DNA from: Actinomycetota bacterium
GTDB lineage: Bacteria; Actinomycetota; Actinomycetes; Mycobacteriales; Micromonosporaceae
Direction: 5' to 3'
DNA: 64,000 nt
NCBI GenBank assembly: GCA_005885555.1
Contig: VAWN01000023.1
Coordinates: forward strand, 346,675 to 410,674
Part shown: positions 35,601 through 44,600 of the stretch, one piece after another
Position numbering within the stretch: the stretch's first letter is position 1
Layout: each line of letters opens with the position of its first letter
Translations under genes and position numbers: made by a program
Notes under the pieces: generated by a model
Told to the model about the DNA's origin: nothing
What the model saw: the letters and a program-made list of their open reading frames with translations, nothing else
The model's database searches: none

Positions 35601-37995
35601 CGGGCCGGGGCCCCATGACGTCGATCTGGTCCTGCAGAGCCTCCTCGACCTCGTCCAGCAGGGTTCCCGCGCCTGGCCGTCCGCCGTACCGGAGGTGCTG
35701 GTCCTCGCCGACCGGTCGGTCGACGTCTCCGGCGGCGAGATGGTCGACCCGGTGCGGGCCGGCCTCGGCGCACTGGCGCGTACCCTCGCGCTCGAACTCG
35801 GCGCGGGCTCCTGCCGCCTGGTGGACGTTGGTCCCCGGGTCAGCGAGCCGGAGCTGGTCGCCGAACTGCGCCGCAGCGAGCCCGAACCGGTTGTCGCCCT
35901 GCGGCGGGACCGGCGCTGGATCCCGGTGGAACGTCCGTGCCCTGTCGCGCCGGACGGGACCTCCCCGCTGCGGCGCTCCGGCGTCTACCTCATCACCGGC
36001 GGACTGGGCGGGCTGGGTCTGGAGCTGGCCAAAGGGATCGCCCGTGCGGGACTGCGTCCGCGGCTGGTCCTCCTCGGCCGCCGGGCGCCGGACCAGCCGG
36101 CGGGCCGGGACGCGCCGGCAGCGTCGGGCGACGCCGGCCACCGGGTGCGGGCCGGCCTGGCGGAGCTCGCCGCGCTGGGCGCCGAGGTGCACCCGTTCGG
36201 CGTCGACGTCGCCGACCTGCGCGCCCTGCGCCGCGTCGCCGACACCGTGACGGCGCGGGTCGGGCCGGTGAACGGCATCTTCCACCTCGCCGGGGTACCC
36301 GGTGACGGCATGCTGCTGCTGCGCGACCGGGACCGGTTCGGGGAGGTACTGCGCCCGAAGGTCGCCGGTACCCTGGCCCTGGAAGAGGTCTTCGCCGGCC
36401 GCCCGCCGCTCGACTTCTTCGTCGCCTTCTCCAGCCGGGCGGCGGTCAACGGGTTGGTCGGCAGCGGCGACTACGCCGCGGCCAACGCCTTCCTGGACGC
36501 GTTCGTCGCCACCACGTCCCTGGCGGAAGGCAGGGCGGTGAGCATCGGCTGGCCCTCCTGGAGCGAGGTGGGGATGGCCGCCCGCCCGCCTGCCGACGGC
36601 GCCCCGACCGGCGCGGCGTCCGGTGCCGGCCGCAGCTGGCAGCTGGTCCTGCGCCCCGAGTACCCCTTCCTGGACGAGCACCGGATCGACGGGACGTCGG
36701 TCCTGCCCGGTACCGGCCAGCTCGACCTGCTGGTCCGTGCCCTCACCGAGACGTTCCCGGACACTGCCGGCGCGCCCGTGCGGCTGCGCGAGGTGGTGCT
36801 GCGCCACCCGCTCGTGGTGACCGGACCGCGTCGGGTGACGATCGCGTTCGAGCCCGACGCGAACGGCTGGGCGTTCACGCTGAGCACCCAGGCCACGGAC
36901 GGCGGTGAATCCGTGGTCCACGCGACCGGGCAGGCGTCGGCGGATGCGCCACCGGCGCCCGCCGTCGACCTGGTGTCGATCCGGGAGCGGCTGACCGACC
37001 GGCGCGCCCCCGAACCGATCAACGGACCGCGCCGGCTGTTCACCTTCGGCCCGCGCTGGAACAACGCGACGGAACTGCGGCTGCCGCCCGGCGGCGGCCC
37101 GGAGAAGATGGTCTGCCTGCACCTGCCGGAACAGTTCCGGGAGGACCTGGACCGGCATCCCCTGCACCCGGCCCTGCTCGACACGGCGGTGTCCTCGGCA
37201 CGCGACCCGGAGCGCGACGGCATCCTCCTGCCGTTCATGTACCAGTCCGTGGTCGTCCACGAGCGGTTGCCCGCCACGTTCACCAGCTACATCGTCCGGC
37301 ACCCCGCGCCGGAGGGGCTGATCGTCGCCGATGTCACCCTGGTGGCGGACGACGGCCGGGTGCTGGCGGAGTTCGAGGGCTTCACGATGCGGGTGGCGCA
37401 GCGCAACTACCTGCAGGAGTCCGAGGCGGCCGCCGACCGGGCCCGGCGGGCCGACGCCGGCGACCCCGACCGGTCCGCCGACGAGGGGGTGCCGCCCGAC
37501 ATCGGGGTCCGGCTCACCCTGGAGCTGCTGGCCTCCCGGCCACCGCGCCACGTGCTCGTGCGACCCTTCCGGGCCGGCCGGCCGGTGCCGCTGCCCGCAG
37601 CGCCACGCACCGACGGCTCGTCGTCCATGGACGGCGGCTCGACGCCGGTGGCACCCGTACCGACGCGGCCGGCGGCGACGGCCGAGCAGGCCGCGGCACA
37701 CCCGGGAAGCCCGGCGGGCGCGGGAAGCCCGGCGGGCGCCACTGGAGCCGACGACGTACCGGAGCGGCTGCGCCGGTTGTGGGCCTCGGCGCTCGGGTCG
37801 GACGACATCGGCGAGGGCGAGGACTTCTTCGAGCTCGGCGGCAACTCGCTCAGTGCCATCGACCTGATGGCACGGATCCGGGCCGAGTTCGGGGTGGAGC
37901 TGAACATCGCCCTGCTCTTCGACCACTCCACGCTGGATGGCGTCACCGAGGTCGTGCGCGGCCGCCTGACCGCGGAGCACCGCCGTGGTGGCTGA
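32599..37995 (+). CDS. Type I PKS, KS-AT-KR-DH-ACP (cassette 2)
   Basis: 1798 residues from the ATG that overlaps the LanB-like stop. Ketosynthase (about 1-430): Cys in TACSSS (about 175), EAHGTGT and NIGH all present. Acyltransferase (about 530-840): GQGSQ, GHSVGEM with Ser (about 617) and HAFHS (about 713); HAFH points to malonyl-CoA. The ketoreductase (TGGLGGLG about 1132; FSSRA, YAAAN) comes before the dehydratase (HRIDGTSVLP about 1360; Asp in HPALLD). ACP: LGGNSLSA (about 1751). One round would extend by two carbons and give an alpha,beta-unsaturated acyl chain. It is the closest relative of the PKS at 19864 in the window, and its intact AT could also charge that PKS. The next NRPS starts inside its last codons. 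Confidence 0.94.
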   Translation: MTSLVEPVAIIGFAGKFPGAGDCAALWRLLSEGREGLRTLTDEQLLAAGVSPDTLAAPNYVRVNGDIDGLELFDAPFFRMTPREATICDPQLRIFLETAHAAVENAGHDPTRLSDVGVFAATGHSLYMDHQLQGTALAAGQRDLLAGVFNYPDYVATLTSYKLDFTGPSLTVLTACSSSLLTLHLAIQALNNGECGMALIGGTEVETWGQGYFWNSGGPLSQDGHCRPFDAHASGTVFSTGVGVVVLKRLPDAIRDGDTVHAVVRATAVNNDGADKVGFSAPSLSGQTAVVAEALGVADVEPESIGYVEAHGTGTALGDPIEFAALTEAFRRAAGGRELPNGYCGLGSVKSNIGHLGHAAGVVSLIKVAQCFGNDLLPATVNLKEPNPALALDGSPFYLLTEPRPWPRIPGRPRRAAINSLGFGGTNVHAVLEEPPLPAATPVAQRPRLVVWSARTDAAERDYRAALADHLRESGDGQFPATVSTLQEGRTRHPVRGFAVAASRPEAVDAVARESFTARTVRSAGPRPVAFLFPGQGSQHVAMAAGLYRTEPTFTAELDAALDALAAAGADVRQLWSDGTEDDLLDTAVAQPLLFAVEYALAKMVLHWGVTPSAMLGHSVGEMVAAAVAGMLPLSSVAAMVAARGRAMAAAPPGAMAAVRARAAELGELPAGVTVAAENGPHQTVVAGAEEDLSGFLSALAARGVAAARLRTAHAFHSPSMSASARAFAAEVPHLTASPATVPVISAATARPLTVEEAGTAGFWVAQICAPVRFGAALDELLGDGDWLLVEVGPGRALTSVLRGHPGVTEGRHQVLPTLPRRRGQVDDLRCVLEAAGALWAEGHELDWAALRPGEPLRRTPVPGYPYQRRAYWARPEQAEAQRPPAPAVPAPVPDGAGTAFSVLRWVERPAPPPPAGTGTAPAAAPAAVLLPPDPQIALHLVLCLQQAGMRIVPLRAGERYSDEGAEFVVRPGRAEDLGRALRTIAARGGSAPRLVHACGIGPGPHDVDLVLQSLLDLVQQGSRAWPSAVPEVLVLADRSVDVSGGEMVDPVRAGLGALARTLALELGAGSCRLVDVGPRVSEPELVAELRRSEPEPVVALRRDRRWIPVERPCPVAPDGTSPLRRSGVYLITGGLGGLGLELAKGIARAGLRPRLVLLGRRAPDQPAGRDAPAASGDAGHRVRAGLAELAALGAEVHPFGVDVADLRALRRVADTVTARVGPVNGIFHLAGVPGDGMLLLRDRDRFGEVLRPKVAGTLALEEVFAGRPPLDFFVAFSSRAAVNGLVGSGDYAAANAFLDAFVATTSLAEGRAVSIGWPSWSEVGMAARPPADGAPTGAASGAGRSWQLVLRPEYPFLDEHRIDGTSVLPGTGQLDLLVRALTETFPDTAGAPVRLREVVLRHPLVVTGPRRVTIAFEPDANGWAFTLSTQATDGGESVVHATGQASADAPPAPAVDLVSIRERLTDRRAPEPINGPRRLFTFGPRWNNATELRLPPGGGPEKMVCLHLPEQFREDLDRHPLHPALLDTAVSSARDPERDGILLPFMYQSVVVHERLPATFTSYIVRHPAPEGLIVADVTLVADDGRVLAEFEGFTMRVAQRNYLQESEAAADRARRADAGDPDRSADEGVPPDIGVRLTLELLASRPPRHVLVRPFRAGRPVPLPAAPRTDGSSSMDGGSTPVAPVPTRPAATAEQAAAHPGSPAGAGSPAGATGADDVPERLRRLWASALGSDDIGEGEDFFELGGNSLSAIDLMARIRAEFGVELNIALLFDHSTLDGVTEVVRGRLTAEHRRGG
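37704..37739. repeat. Exact 18-bp tandem repeat in the PKS linker
   Basis: Two identical copies of GGGAAGCCCGGCGGGCGC encode GSPAGAGSPAGA in the linker before the ACP. In frame and probably neutral. Confidence 0.85.
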
Positions 37996-40900
37996 CGACC
38001 ACGACGCTGACGACCGTCACCTGGTGCAGGCGATCTGGTCGGGTCGGCCGCCGGGGCGACCCATCCGCCGGCCGATCGACCGGCTGGTCCACGCGCGCGC
38101 CCAGCTCGACCCGGGGCTGGAAGCGGTCCGCGACGACGGCCGGTCGACCAGCTACGGCGAGCTGTCCGCCGCCGCCATCGCGCTCGCCGGTCGGCTGCAT
38201 GATCTCGGTACCGGCCCGGGCAGCGTGGTGGCCGTGCACGCCCCACCCTCCACCGGGCTGGTCGTCGGGGCGCTCGGGGTGCTGACGGCCGGAGCCGCGT
38301 ACCTGCCGCTTGATGCCGGAGATCCGCCCGAACGGCTGCGTCGGGTCGTCGAGGACGCCGGGGTGCGGGTGGTCGTGGGCGACCGCGCGGACTGGGTACC
38401 CGCCGGGACCGTGGTCGAACCCGTCCCGATCCCGGTACCGGCATCCCCGGCCCGCCTGCCCGGACCCGACCCGTACCCGGACCGGCCGGCCTACGTGATC
38501 TACACCTCGGGCTCCACCGGCCGCCCGAAAGGCGTGGTGTGCCACCACCCGGGTGTCGTCGACCTGGTGGCCGACTTCGTCGCGCGTCGCCCGCTGCCGC
38601 TGGGCAGCCGCTGTTCGATGTGGACGTCACCGGCGTTCGACGTGTCCGTCTACGAGATGTTCTCCGCGCTCCTCGGCGGGACCCTGGTGATCGTGCCCGG
38701 CGCCGTCCGCGTTGACACCGGTGCGGTGCTGGACCTGCTGGCGGCCGAGGAGGTGGCCAGCGCCTATCTGCCGCCGTTCATGCTGCCGGACCTGGCCGAC
38801 CGGGTACGCACCCGGCCCATGCCGCGGCTGCGCCGCCTGCTGGTCGGCGTCGAGCCCATCCCCGAAGGGCTGCTCCGCGACCTCGTCGCGCGGGTACCCG
38901 GGCTGCATGTGATCAACGGGTACGGCCCGACCGAGACGCACGTGTGCGCAACCGCGTACTCGCTCGACGCGTCGTACCGCGACGACGCGGTGGACCCCAA
39001 CCGGCGGACCCCCATCGGCGGGCCGCTGCGGCACACGACCGTGCACGTCCTGCGTCCGGACGGAACTCCGGTCGACGGTGGCGAGACCGGCGAGCTGTAT
39101 GTCGGCGGCGAGGGCGTCGCATACGGGTACCTCGGCGGCGTGCGGGAGACGGCGGCCCGGTTCGTGCCGGACCCGTTCGCCGGTCGGCCGGGTGCCCGCA
39201 TGTACCGGACCGGGGACCATGTCTCGCGGCTCGCCGACGGCAACCTGGTGTTCCACGGCCGCGGCGACGACCAGGTGAAGGTCAACGGCTACCGCGTCGA
39301 GCCGGCCGAGGTGGAGTCCGGTCTGACCCGGCTGCCGGCGGTGGCGAGCGCGGTCGCCCTGCTGCGTCGCTCCGCGGCGGCCACCCGGCTGGAAGCCTTC
39401 GTGACGCTGCGGCCCACGCCGGGGCGCACCGCCCCGACCGGGGCGGACCTGCGCCGGGCGCTGCAGGAGGAGCTGCCGGCGCACCTGGTGCCGGCGACCG
39501 TGCATGTGGTACCGGCACTGCCGACCACCCGCAACGGCAAGCTCGACCGGGCCGCGCTGCGCGCGATCGCGGAGTCCGGCGGGCCGCACGGGTCGGGACG
39601 CGCCCCGCGCGCGGGTACCGAGGAGCAGCTGATCCGGCTCGCGGAGCGGGTTCTGCGCACCGGGCCGGTCGAACCGGACGCCGGCTTCCTCGACTGCGGC
39701 GGTGACTCGATCGCGGCGCTGCGCCTCGCGACCCTCGTCCGACAGGAGCTGCGCCGGCCGGTGAGCATGGCCGAGGTGCTGGACTGCACGACGTTCGGCG
39801 ACCTCGCGGCGCTGCTGGAGTCGCGTGCTGGACCGGACCCGCGTGGTGCACCGGAACCGTCGGCCCCCGAGGCCGCCGCCGCGGTCGACGGGGACCTGCC
39901 GCTGACGCCGTCCCAGCACGGGCTGTGGCTGCTGCACCAGATCTACCCGGACTGCACCGCCTATCACGTCCCGGTGCTCCTGCGGCTGCGCGGCAACCTG
40001 GACCGCGCGGCCCTGTCCGGCGCGCTGCGCGACGTCCTGGTCCGCCACCCGGCGTTGCGCACGAGCTTCCCCGTCGTCGATGGCGAACCCGTGCAACGCC
40101 GGGCCCCGGCCGGGGCGGTACCCGCGTCGATGATCCGGGTACACGACGCGCCGCGGGCGGACGGACAGGAGGCGTTCCTGACCGGGCTCACCCAGCAACG
40201 GTTCGACCTCGCCGCCGGACCGCTGGTGCGTGCCGACCTCGTCCGCCATGCACCGGACGACCACCGGCTGCTGCTGGTCGTGCACCACCTCGTCACGGAC
40301 GGCTGGTCCATGGAGATCCTGCAGCGGGACCTGTGGGCCGCGTACACGGCGCGCGTCACCGGCCGCGCACCGGACTGGCCCGCCCTCGACCCGGGCGTCG
40401 TTGCGCAGCCGGCGCCGGACACCGAGGCGGCGCCGGAGGCGCTTGACTACTGGCGTCGGCAGTTCGCCGAACCGGTACCGGAGCCGGTCCTGCCGCAGCG
40501 GCGGCTGACGGTCGAGCGCACCCGGTTCCCCGGCGCTCGCTTCACGCGGCTGGTGCCCGAGTCGGTGGCACTGCGCCTGGAGCGGGTCGCGCGCCGGGAA
40601 CGGGCGTCCCTGTTCAGCGTCCTCGTCGCCGCGCTCGGGCTGGTGGTGATGCGCTACGGGGACACCGACCGGGTGGTCGTCGGGGTGCCCACCGCCGGCC
40701 GCGAGGTCGCGGGTACCGAGGACGTCGTGGGTTTCTTCAACCGGACCCTCGCGTTGTGCGTGGACCGCCGGGGCGGGCCGGGCGTGCTGGAGTACCTCCG
40801 GCGCACCCACCGCACGCTGGCGGACGCCCTGCGGCACGGTACCGTCCCGTTCGAGCAGGTGGTGGCCGCGGTCTCGCCGCCCGCGCGGAGCACCCGTGCG

Positions 40901-43099
40901 CCGCTGTTCCGGGTCTGGTGCAACCTGCTGTCGTACCCGAGGCGAGCGGTGCATGCGACCGGCCTCGCGGTCGACGCCGAAGAGCCGCCGCTGCCGGGCT
41001 CGCTCTACGACCTCTGCCTGTACGTCGATCGCCGCGACGACGGGCTGCACCTCACCGTCGTGCACGACCCCGAGGTGCTGGCCGCCGACCGGATGATCGC
41101 GTTCGGCGACCAGCTGTGTCACGTCCTCGACCAGATCGCCGCCGACCCGGACCGGCCGCTCGACCGGCTCGTCCTCGAACCGCCGGCCCCGCCGCCCCCG
41201 CCGGCCCTGCCGTCGCCGACGCCGCATGCCACGCCCGGCGACGTGGCGGCCTGGCCGGGTCCGGACGGCGGCGGTGATCGGCCGGCGATCCGCGCGGGGA
41301 GCGTTGCACTGAGCCACGCCGAGGTACGGTCGCGGGCCGGTGCCCTGGCCGGCGCGCTGACCGCCGCCGGGGTGGGGCCGGGCGACCTGGTCGCGGTGTT
41401 CACCGGACGCACGCCCGAACTCGGTGTGGCGCTACTGGGCGTGCGGCAGGCCGGCGCCGCCTTCGCCGTGCTGGATCCGAAGCATCCCGACGGGTGGCTG
41501 CGGCGGTCGGCATCCGCGGCCGCGCCCGCGTGGTGGCTCACCGGTCCGCTCGGCAGGCCGCCGCACTTCCCGGACGGGGGCGCCGGTACCCAGCTGGCCG
41601 GGGGACTGGCGTACTGGCCGCCCGACCCGGCGCTGCCGCCCTGCCGCCTGCCGCCGGAGGCGGCCTACGTCGCGTTCACCTCGGGTACCACCGGGCGGCC
41701 GCACGCCGTGCTCGGCTCGGCGGAACCCGTTCTGCGGTTCCTGCGGTGGTACCCGGAGACGTTCGCGCTCACCGCACGGGACCGCTTCGCCGTCCTCGCG
41801 GGACTGGGTCACGATCCGCTGCTGCGCGAACTCCTCCTGCCGCTGACGTTCGGGGCGACGGCCTGCCTGCCGCCGGAGGAGGTGAGCGTGGTACCCGGCC
41901 GGCTGCTGGACTGGATCAGAGCCGAACGGATCACCGTGCTGCACCTGACCCCGGCCATGGCCCGGATGCTGCGGGCCGCGGCCAGGGACGGTGACGCCGA
42001 ACTGCCGGACGTGCAGCTGCTCGCGCTGGGCGGTGCCCCGGTCACTCCGGACGTGGCCGCCGCCGCACGGTCCCTGTGCCCCGCCGCGCGACGGATCTCC
42101 CTGTACGGCACCACCGAGACGCCGCAAGGGGTCGGCCTGGTGGACCTGGCCGAGGAGCTCGACCCGCCCCCGGTCGGTACCGGCGTCTGCGGCGCCCAGC
42201 TCCTCGTCCTCGATGGGCGGATGCGCCGGGCGGCGGTCAACGAGACCGGTGAGATCGCCGTCCGCGGTACCCAGGTCGCCCTCGGGTACCTCGGCGAGCC
42301 GGAGCTGACCGGTGACCGGTTCCGGCCCGATCCCTGGGGCCTGCCGGACGTCCGGGTGTTCCGGACCGGCGACCGGGGCCGGCAGCGCCCGGACGGCGTG
42401 GTGGAGTTCCTCGGCCGGCTCGACGCGCAGCTGAGCGTCAACGGGCAGCGGGTGGAGCCGGCCGACATCGAGCACATGGCGCGCGCGTGCGCCGGTGTGC
42501 AGGAGTGCGCGGTCGTCGCCGACGCCGGCCAGGGCAGCCCGGTGCTGTTCGTCGCGCCGACGGCCGCCGAACCCGCCGAGGCGCTGCGCCAGCGGGTCGG
42601 CGCGCACCTGGGCGGAATGCTGCCGGCGGCGATGCAGCCGGCGATGGTGACCGTCGTACCACGCATCCCGTTGACGCCGAACGGGAAGGTGGACCACGCC
42701 GCGCTGGTCGCCATGGCGGCTCCCGCGGCCGGACGCAACCTGGGCGCGGACCTCCCCGATCTGGTACCCCGCCTCCTGCAGCTGTGGGGTGGCCTACTGG
42801 GGCAGGACGACCTCTCGCCCGACACGAACTTCTTCGACGCCGGCGGCACGTCGTTGACGCTGTTGCGGCTGCACGATCTGGTGCAGGCCGAACTCGGCCG
42901 GCCGGTGGAGCTGTTGACGTTCTTCCGGTTCCCCACGGTACGGCGGCTCGCCGAGGCGTTGTCCGCGCAGCCCGGACCGGCGCGGCGACCGACCGAGCCG
43001 ACGCGCCGGCCCGGCCCGGCCGACCGCCGCGAGCGACGGTTGGAGCTTCGTCGCATCGCCCGCGGTACCCATGCCGACCACGTCGGCGATGCCCGCTGA
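37985..43099 (+). CDS. NRPS, A-T-C-A-T bimodule
   Basis: 1704 residues; GTG 37985 or 37988 starts inside the PKS stop region, with GGAG upstream. It begins with an A domain (about 20-530; TSGSTGRPKGV, YGPTETHVC, TGDHVSR, TRNGKLDR), then a carrier (CGGDSI about 570), C (about 640-1060, HHLVTDG), a second A (about 1090-1570) and a carrier (AGGTSL about 1619). The second A domain is unusual: its A3 loop is TSGTTGRPHAV (Lys to His) and its A4 region reads GLGHDPLLRELL; it keeps YGTTET and NGKVD. Hand-read pocket of the first A: about D-V-Y-F-L-G-G-V-C-K, unassigned. No C domain precedes the first A, so module 1 acts as a starter or depends on a C domain in trans. The protein ends in an Arg-rich tail with no thioesterase or reductase, so the chain must pass to another protein or a discrete thioesterase. 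Confidence 0.92.
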   Translation: MVADDHDADDRHLVQAIWSGRPPGRPIRRPIDRLVHARAQLDPGLEAVRDDGRSTSYGELSAAAIALAGRLHDLGTGPGSVVAVHAPPSTGLVVGALGVLTAGAAYLPLDAGDPPERLRRVVEDAGVRVVVGDRADWVPAGTVVEPVPIPVPASPARLPGPDPYPDRPAYVIYTSGSTGRPKGVVCHHPGVVDLVADFVARRPLPLGSRCSMWTSPAFDVSVYEMFSALLGGTLVIVPGAVRVDTGAVLDLLAAEEVASAYLPPFMLPDLADRVRTRPMPRLRRLLVGVEPIPEGLLRDLVARVPGLHVINGYGPTETHVCATAYSLDASYRDDAVDPNRRTPIGGPLRHTTVHVLRPDGTPVDGGETGELYVGGEGVAYGYLGGVRETAARFVPDPFAGRPGARMYRTGDHVSRLADGNLVFHGRGDDQVKVNGYRVEPAEVESGLTRLPAVASAVALLRRSAAATRLEAFVTLRPTPGRTAPTGADLRRALQEELPAHLVPATVHVVPALPTTRNGKLDRAALRAIAESGGPHGSGRAPRAGTEEQLIRLAERVLRTGPVEPDAGFLDCGGDSIAALRLATLVRQELRRPVSMAEVLDCTTFGDLAALLESRAGPDPRGAPEPSAPEAAAAVDGDLPLTPSQHGLWLLHQIYPDCTAYHVPVLLRLRGNLDRAALSGALRDVLVRHPALRTSFPVVDGEPVQRRAPAGAVPASMIRVHDAPRADGQEAFLTGLTQQRFDLAAGPLVRADLVRHAPDDHRLLLVVHHLVTDGWSMEILQRDLWAAYTARVTGRAPDWPALDPGVVAQPAPDTEAAPEALDYWRRQFAEPVPEPVLPQRRLTVERTRFPGARFTRLVPESVALRLERVARRERASLFSVLVAALGLVVMRYGDTDRVVVGVPTAGREVAGTEDVVGFFNRTLALCVDRRGGPGVLEYLRRTHRTLADALRHGTVPFEQVVAAVSPPARSTRAPLFRVWCNLLSYPRRAVHATGLAVDAEEPPLPGSLYDLCLYVDRRDDGLHLTVVHDPEVLAADRMIAFGDQLCHVLDQIAADPDRPLDRLVLEPPAPPPPPALPSPTPHATPGDVAAWPGPDGGGDRPAIRAGSVALSHAEVRSRAGALAGALTAAGVGPGDLVAVFTGRTPELGVALLGVRQAGAAFAVLDPKHPDGWLRRSASAAAPAWWLTGPLGRPPHFPDGGAGTQLAGGLAYWPPDPALPPCRLPPEAAYVAFTSGTTGRPHAVLGSAEPVLRFLRWYPETFALTARDRFAVLAGLGHDPLLRELLLPLTFGATACLPPEEVSVVPGRLLDWIRAERITVLHLTPAMARMLRAAARDGDAELPDVQLLALGGAPVTPDVAAAARSLCPAARRISLYGTTETPQGVGLVDLAEELDPPPVGTGVCGAQLLVLDGRMRRAAVNETGEIAVRGTQVALGYLGEPELTGDRFRPDPWGLPDVRVFRTGDRGRQRPDGVVEFLGRLDAQLSVNGQRVEPADIEHMARACAGVQECAVVADAGQGSPVLFVAPTAAEPAEALRQRVGAHLGGMLPAAMQPAMVTVVPRIPLTPNGKVDHAALVAMAAPAAGRNLGADLPDLVPRLLQLWGGLLGQDDLSPDTNFFDAGGTSLTLLRLHDLVQAELGRPVELLTFFRFPTVRRLAEALSAQPGPARRPTEPTRRPGPADRRERRLELRRIARGTHADHVGDAR

Positions 43100-43289
43100 C
43101 CCGGTCCGCGCGGTCACCCCGGGCCGGCCGCGCAGGCCGCCCCGGCGATCGCCCGTTGACGCTGCTCGCTGCTCGCATGCGCGACACGCACCATACGCCT
43201 GCCGGCACGGCCACTGCTTTACGTGACACCCGTGGCGCCGGTGCATCCCCGTACCGTCTGGGCAACGCCGACACCAGGCAGGGGCGAGC

Positions 43290-44600
43290 ATGCCGACCAA
43301 CCCCGACGAGTCGTGCCACCCGGACGACGTCCTCGAGGAAGCGAGGACCGTCGACCTCACCGACCCGAAGCTGTACGGCACCGAGCGGCCGGAGCGGATC
43401 TGGCGCACGTTGCGCCGGGCGGGTGTGCCGATCCGGTCCCGCGGCATCCGTGACCACTGGGCGGTGACCCGCCACGAGCAGATCAAGCAGGTGCTCAGGC
43501 ACGGTCACCTGTTGTCGTCGGAGAAAGGCAACCATCTGGGCGAGAAGGCGACCGACATCGTGGCGAGCGCCGCGGCGGGTGGGATGTCCCTGCTCGTCAG
43601 CGACGGCCCCGGCCATGCGGAGATGCGCCGCGTGCTCGGTGCCGCGTTCACCCCGAAACTGATGCGGCGGCTCACCGACAGCACCCGGCAGCTGGCCCGG
43701 CGGCTGGTGTCGCGGGCCGCGGCCGAACCGGGCGTCGACTTCGTCGCGGCGGTGGCCGCGCCGATGCCCGCCGTGGTGATCTGCGACCTGCTCGGGGTAC
43801 CCGACAGCGACCGGGGCCACGTCGTCGCGCTCACCCAGACCGCGTTCGGCGGATCCGGGTACCGCACGTCAGGCGCGCAGATGGCCGCGCACACCGAGCT
43901 GTTCGCGTACTGCGACGCGCTGATCGCGGCCAAGCGGCGCAGGCCCGGCGACGACGTCGCCACCGTGCTCGCCGGTGCCCGGGTCGACGGCCGGCCGATG
44001 AGCCGCGCGATGGCCGTGATGAACTGCCACGACCTGATCGCCGGCGGCAACGAGACCGCCCGGCACTCGTCCAGCGCCGCCGCGCTCACCATGGTGACCG
44101 AGCCGGTGTTCTGGGCGCGGTTGCGCGGCGGGGACGCCGACCCGGACGTCGCCACCGAGGAGATCCTGCGGCGCGAGACACCGGTCAACCACATGATGCG
44201 CGTGCTCCTCGATGACCTGCACGTCGACGGCGTCACCATGCGGGCCGGCGAGTTCGTCACCCTGTGGGTGCGCTCGGCCAACCGCGACGAGGACGTGTTC
44301 GACGACCCGGACGAGCTGCGCGCCACCCGGTGGCCGAACCCGCACCTCGCCTTCGGGCAGGGCCCGCACTACTGCATCGCGGCACTGCTCGCCCGCATCG
44401 AGGTCGGGGCGGTCGTGCGGGCGCTCGCGGATCTCGTCGAGGGCGCCGAGCTCACCGGGGAACCCACCCGGCTGGAGTCGAACTTCTTCCGTGGCTACCG
44501 CTCGGTGCCGGTGTCGCTGAGCCGGCGCAGGACCAGCACCGGCGCCGGGCCGGCACCCGTCCCTGTCCATGTCGCCCAGCAAAGGAGCGTCCCGTCATGA
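43290..44600 (+). CDS. Cytochrome P450
   Basis: 436 residues. P450 signatures: I-helix AGGNET (about 250), ExxR in EEILRRE (about 290) and the heme-binding loop FGQGPHYCIAALLARIE with Cys362. The residue after CI is Ala where Gly is most common, a tolerated change. The final 20 residues after LSRRRTS are low-complexity. P450s of this type hydroxylate or couple residues on NRPS products or carriers; the site is unknown. The ATG has AGGGGCGAG upstream. The 190 bp before it, after the NRPS stop, hold no gene and no promoter I could define. The stop overlaps the sulfotransferase start (ATGA), so the two form a tailoring pair. A redox partner is not encoded nearby. Confidence 0.93.
   Translation: MPTNPDESCHPDDVLEEARTVDLTDPKLYGTERPERIWRTLRRAGVPIRSRGIRDHWAVTRHEQIKQVLRHGHLLSSEKGNHLGEKATDIVASAAAGGMSLLVSDGPGHAEMRRVLGAAFTPKLMRRLTDSTRQLARRLVSRAAAEPGVDFVAAVAAPMPAVVICDLLGVPDSDRGHVVALTQTAFGGSGYRTSGAQMAAHTELFAYCDALIAAKRRRPGDDVATVLAGARVDGRPMSRAMAVMNCHDLIAGGNETARHSSSAAALTMVTEPVFWARLRGGDADPDVATEEILRRETPVNHMMRVLLDDLHVDGVTMRAGEFVTLWVRSANRDEDVFDDPDELRATRWPNPHLAFGQGPHYCIAALLARIEVGAVVRALADLVEGAELTGEPTRLESNFFRGYRSVPVSLSRRRTSTGAGPAPVPVHVAQQRSVPS

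Noticed and set aside
32749-37980. Long open frame on the minus strand opposite the second PKS (similar ones at 20038-23217 and 3941-7927)
   Set aside because: Same reason: third-position GC keeps the antisense frame open, and the composition is unlike a real protein.
43100-43289. Promoter from TTGACG (43157) for the P450
   Set aside because: No acceptable -10 box lies 16-19 bp downstream.
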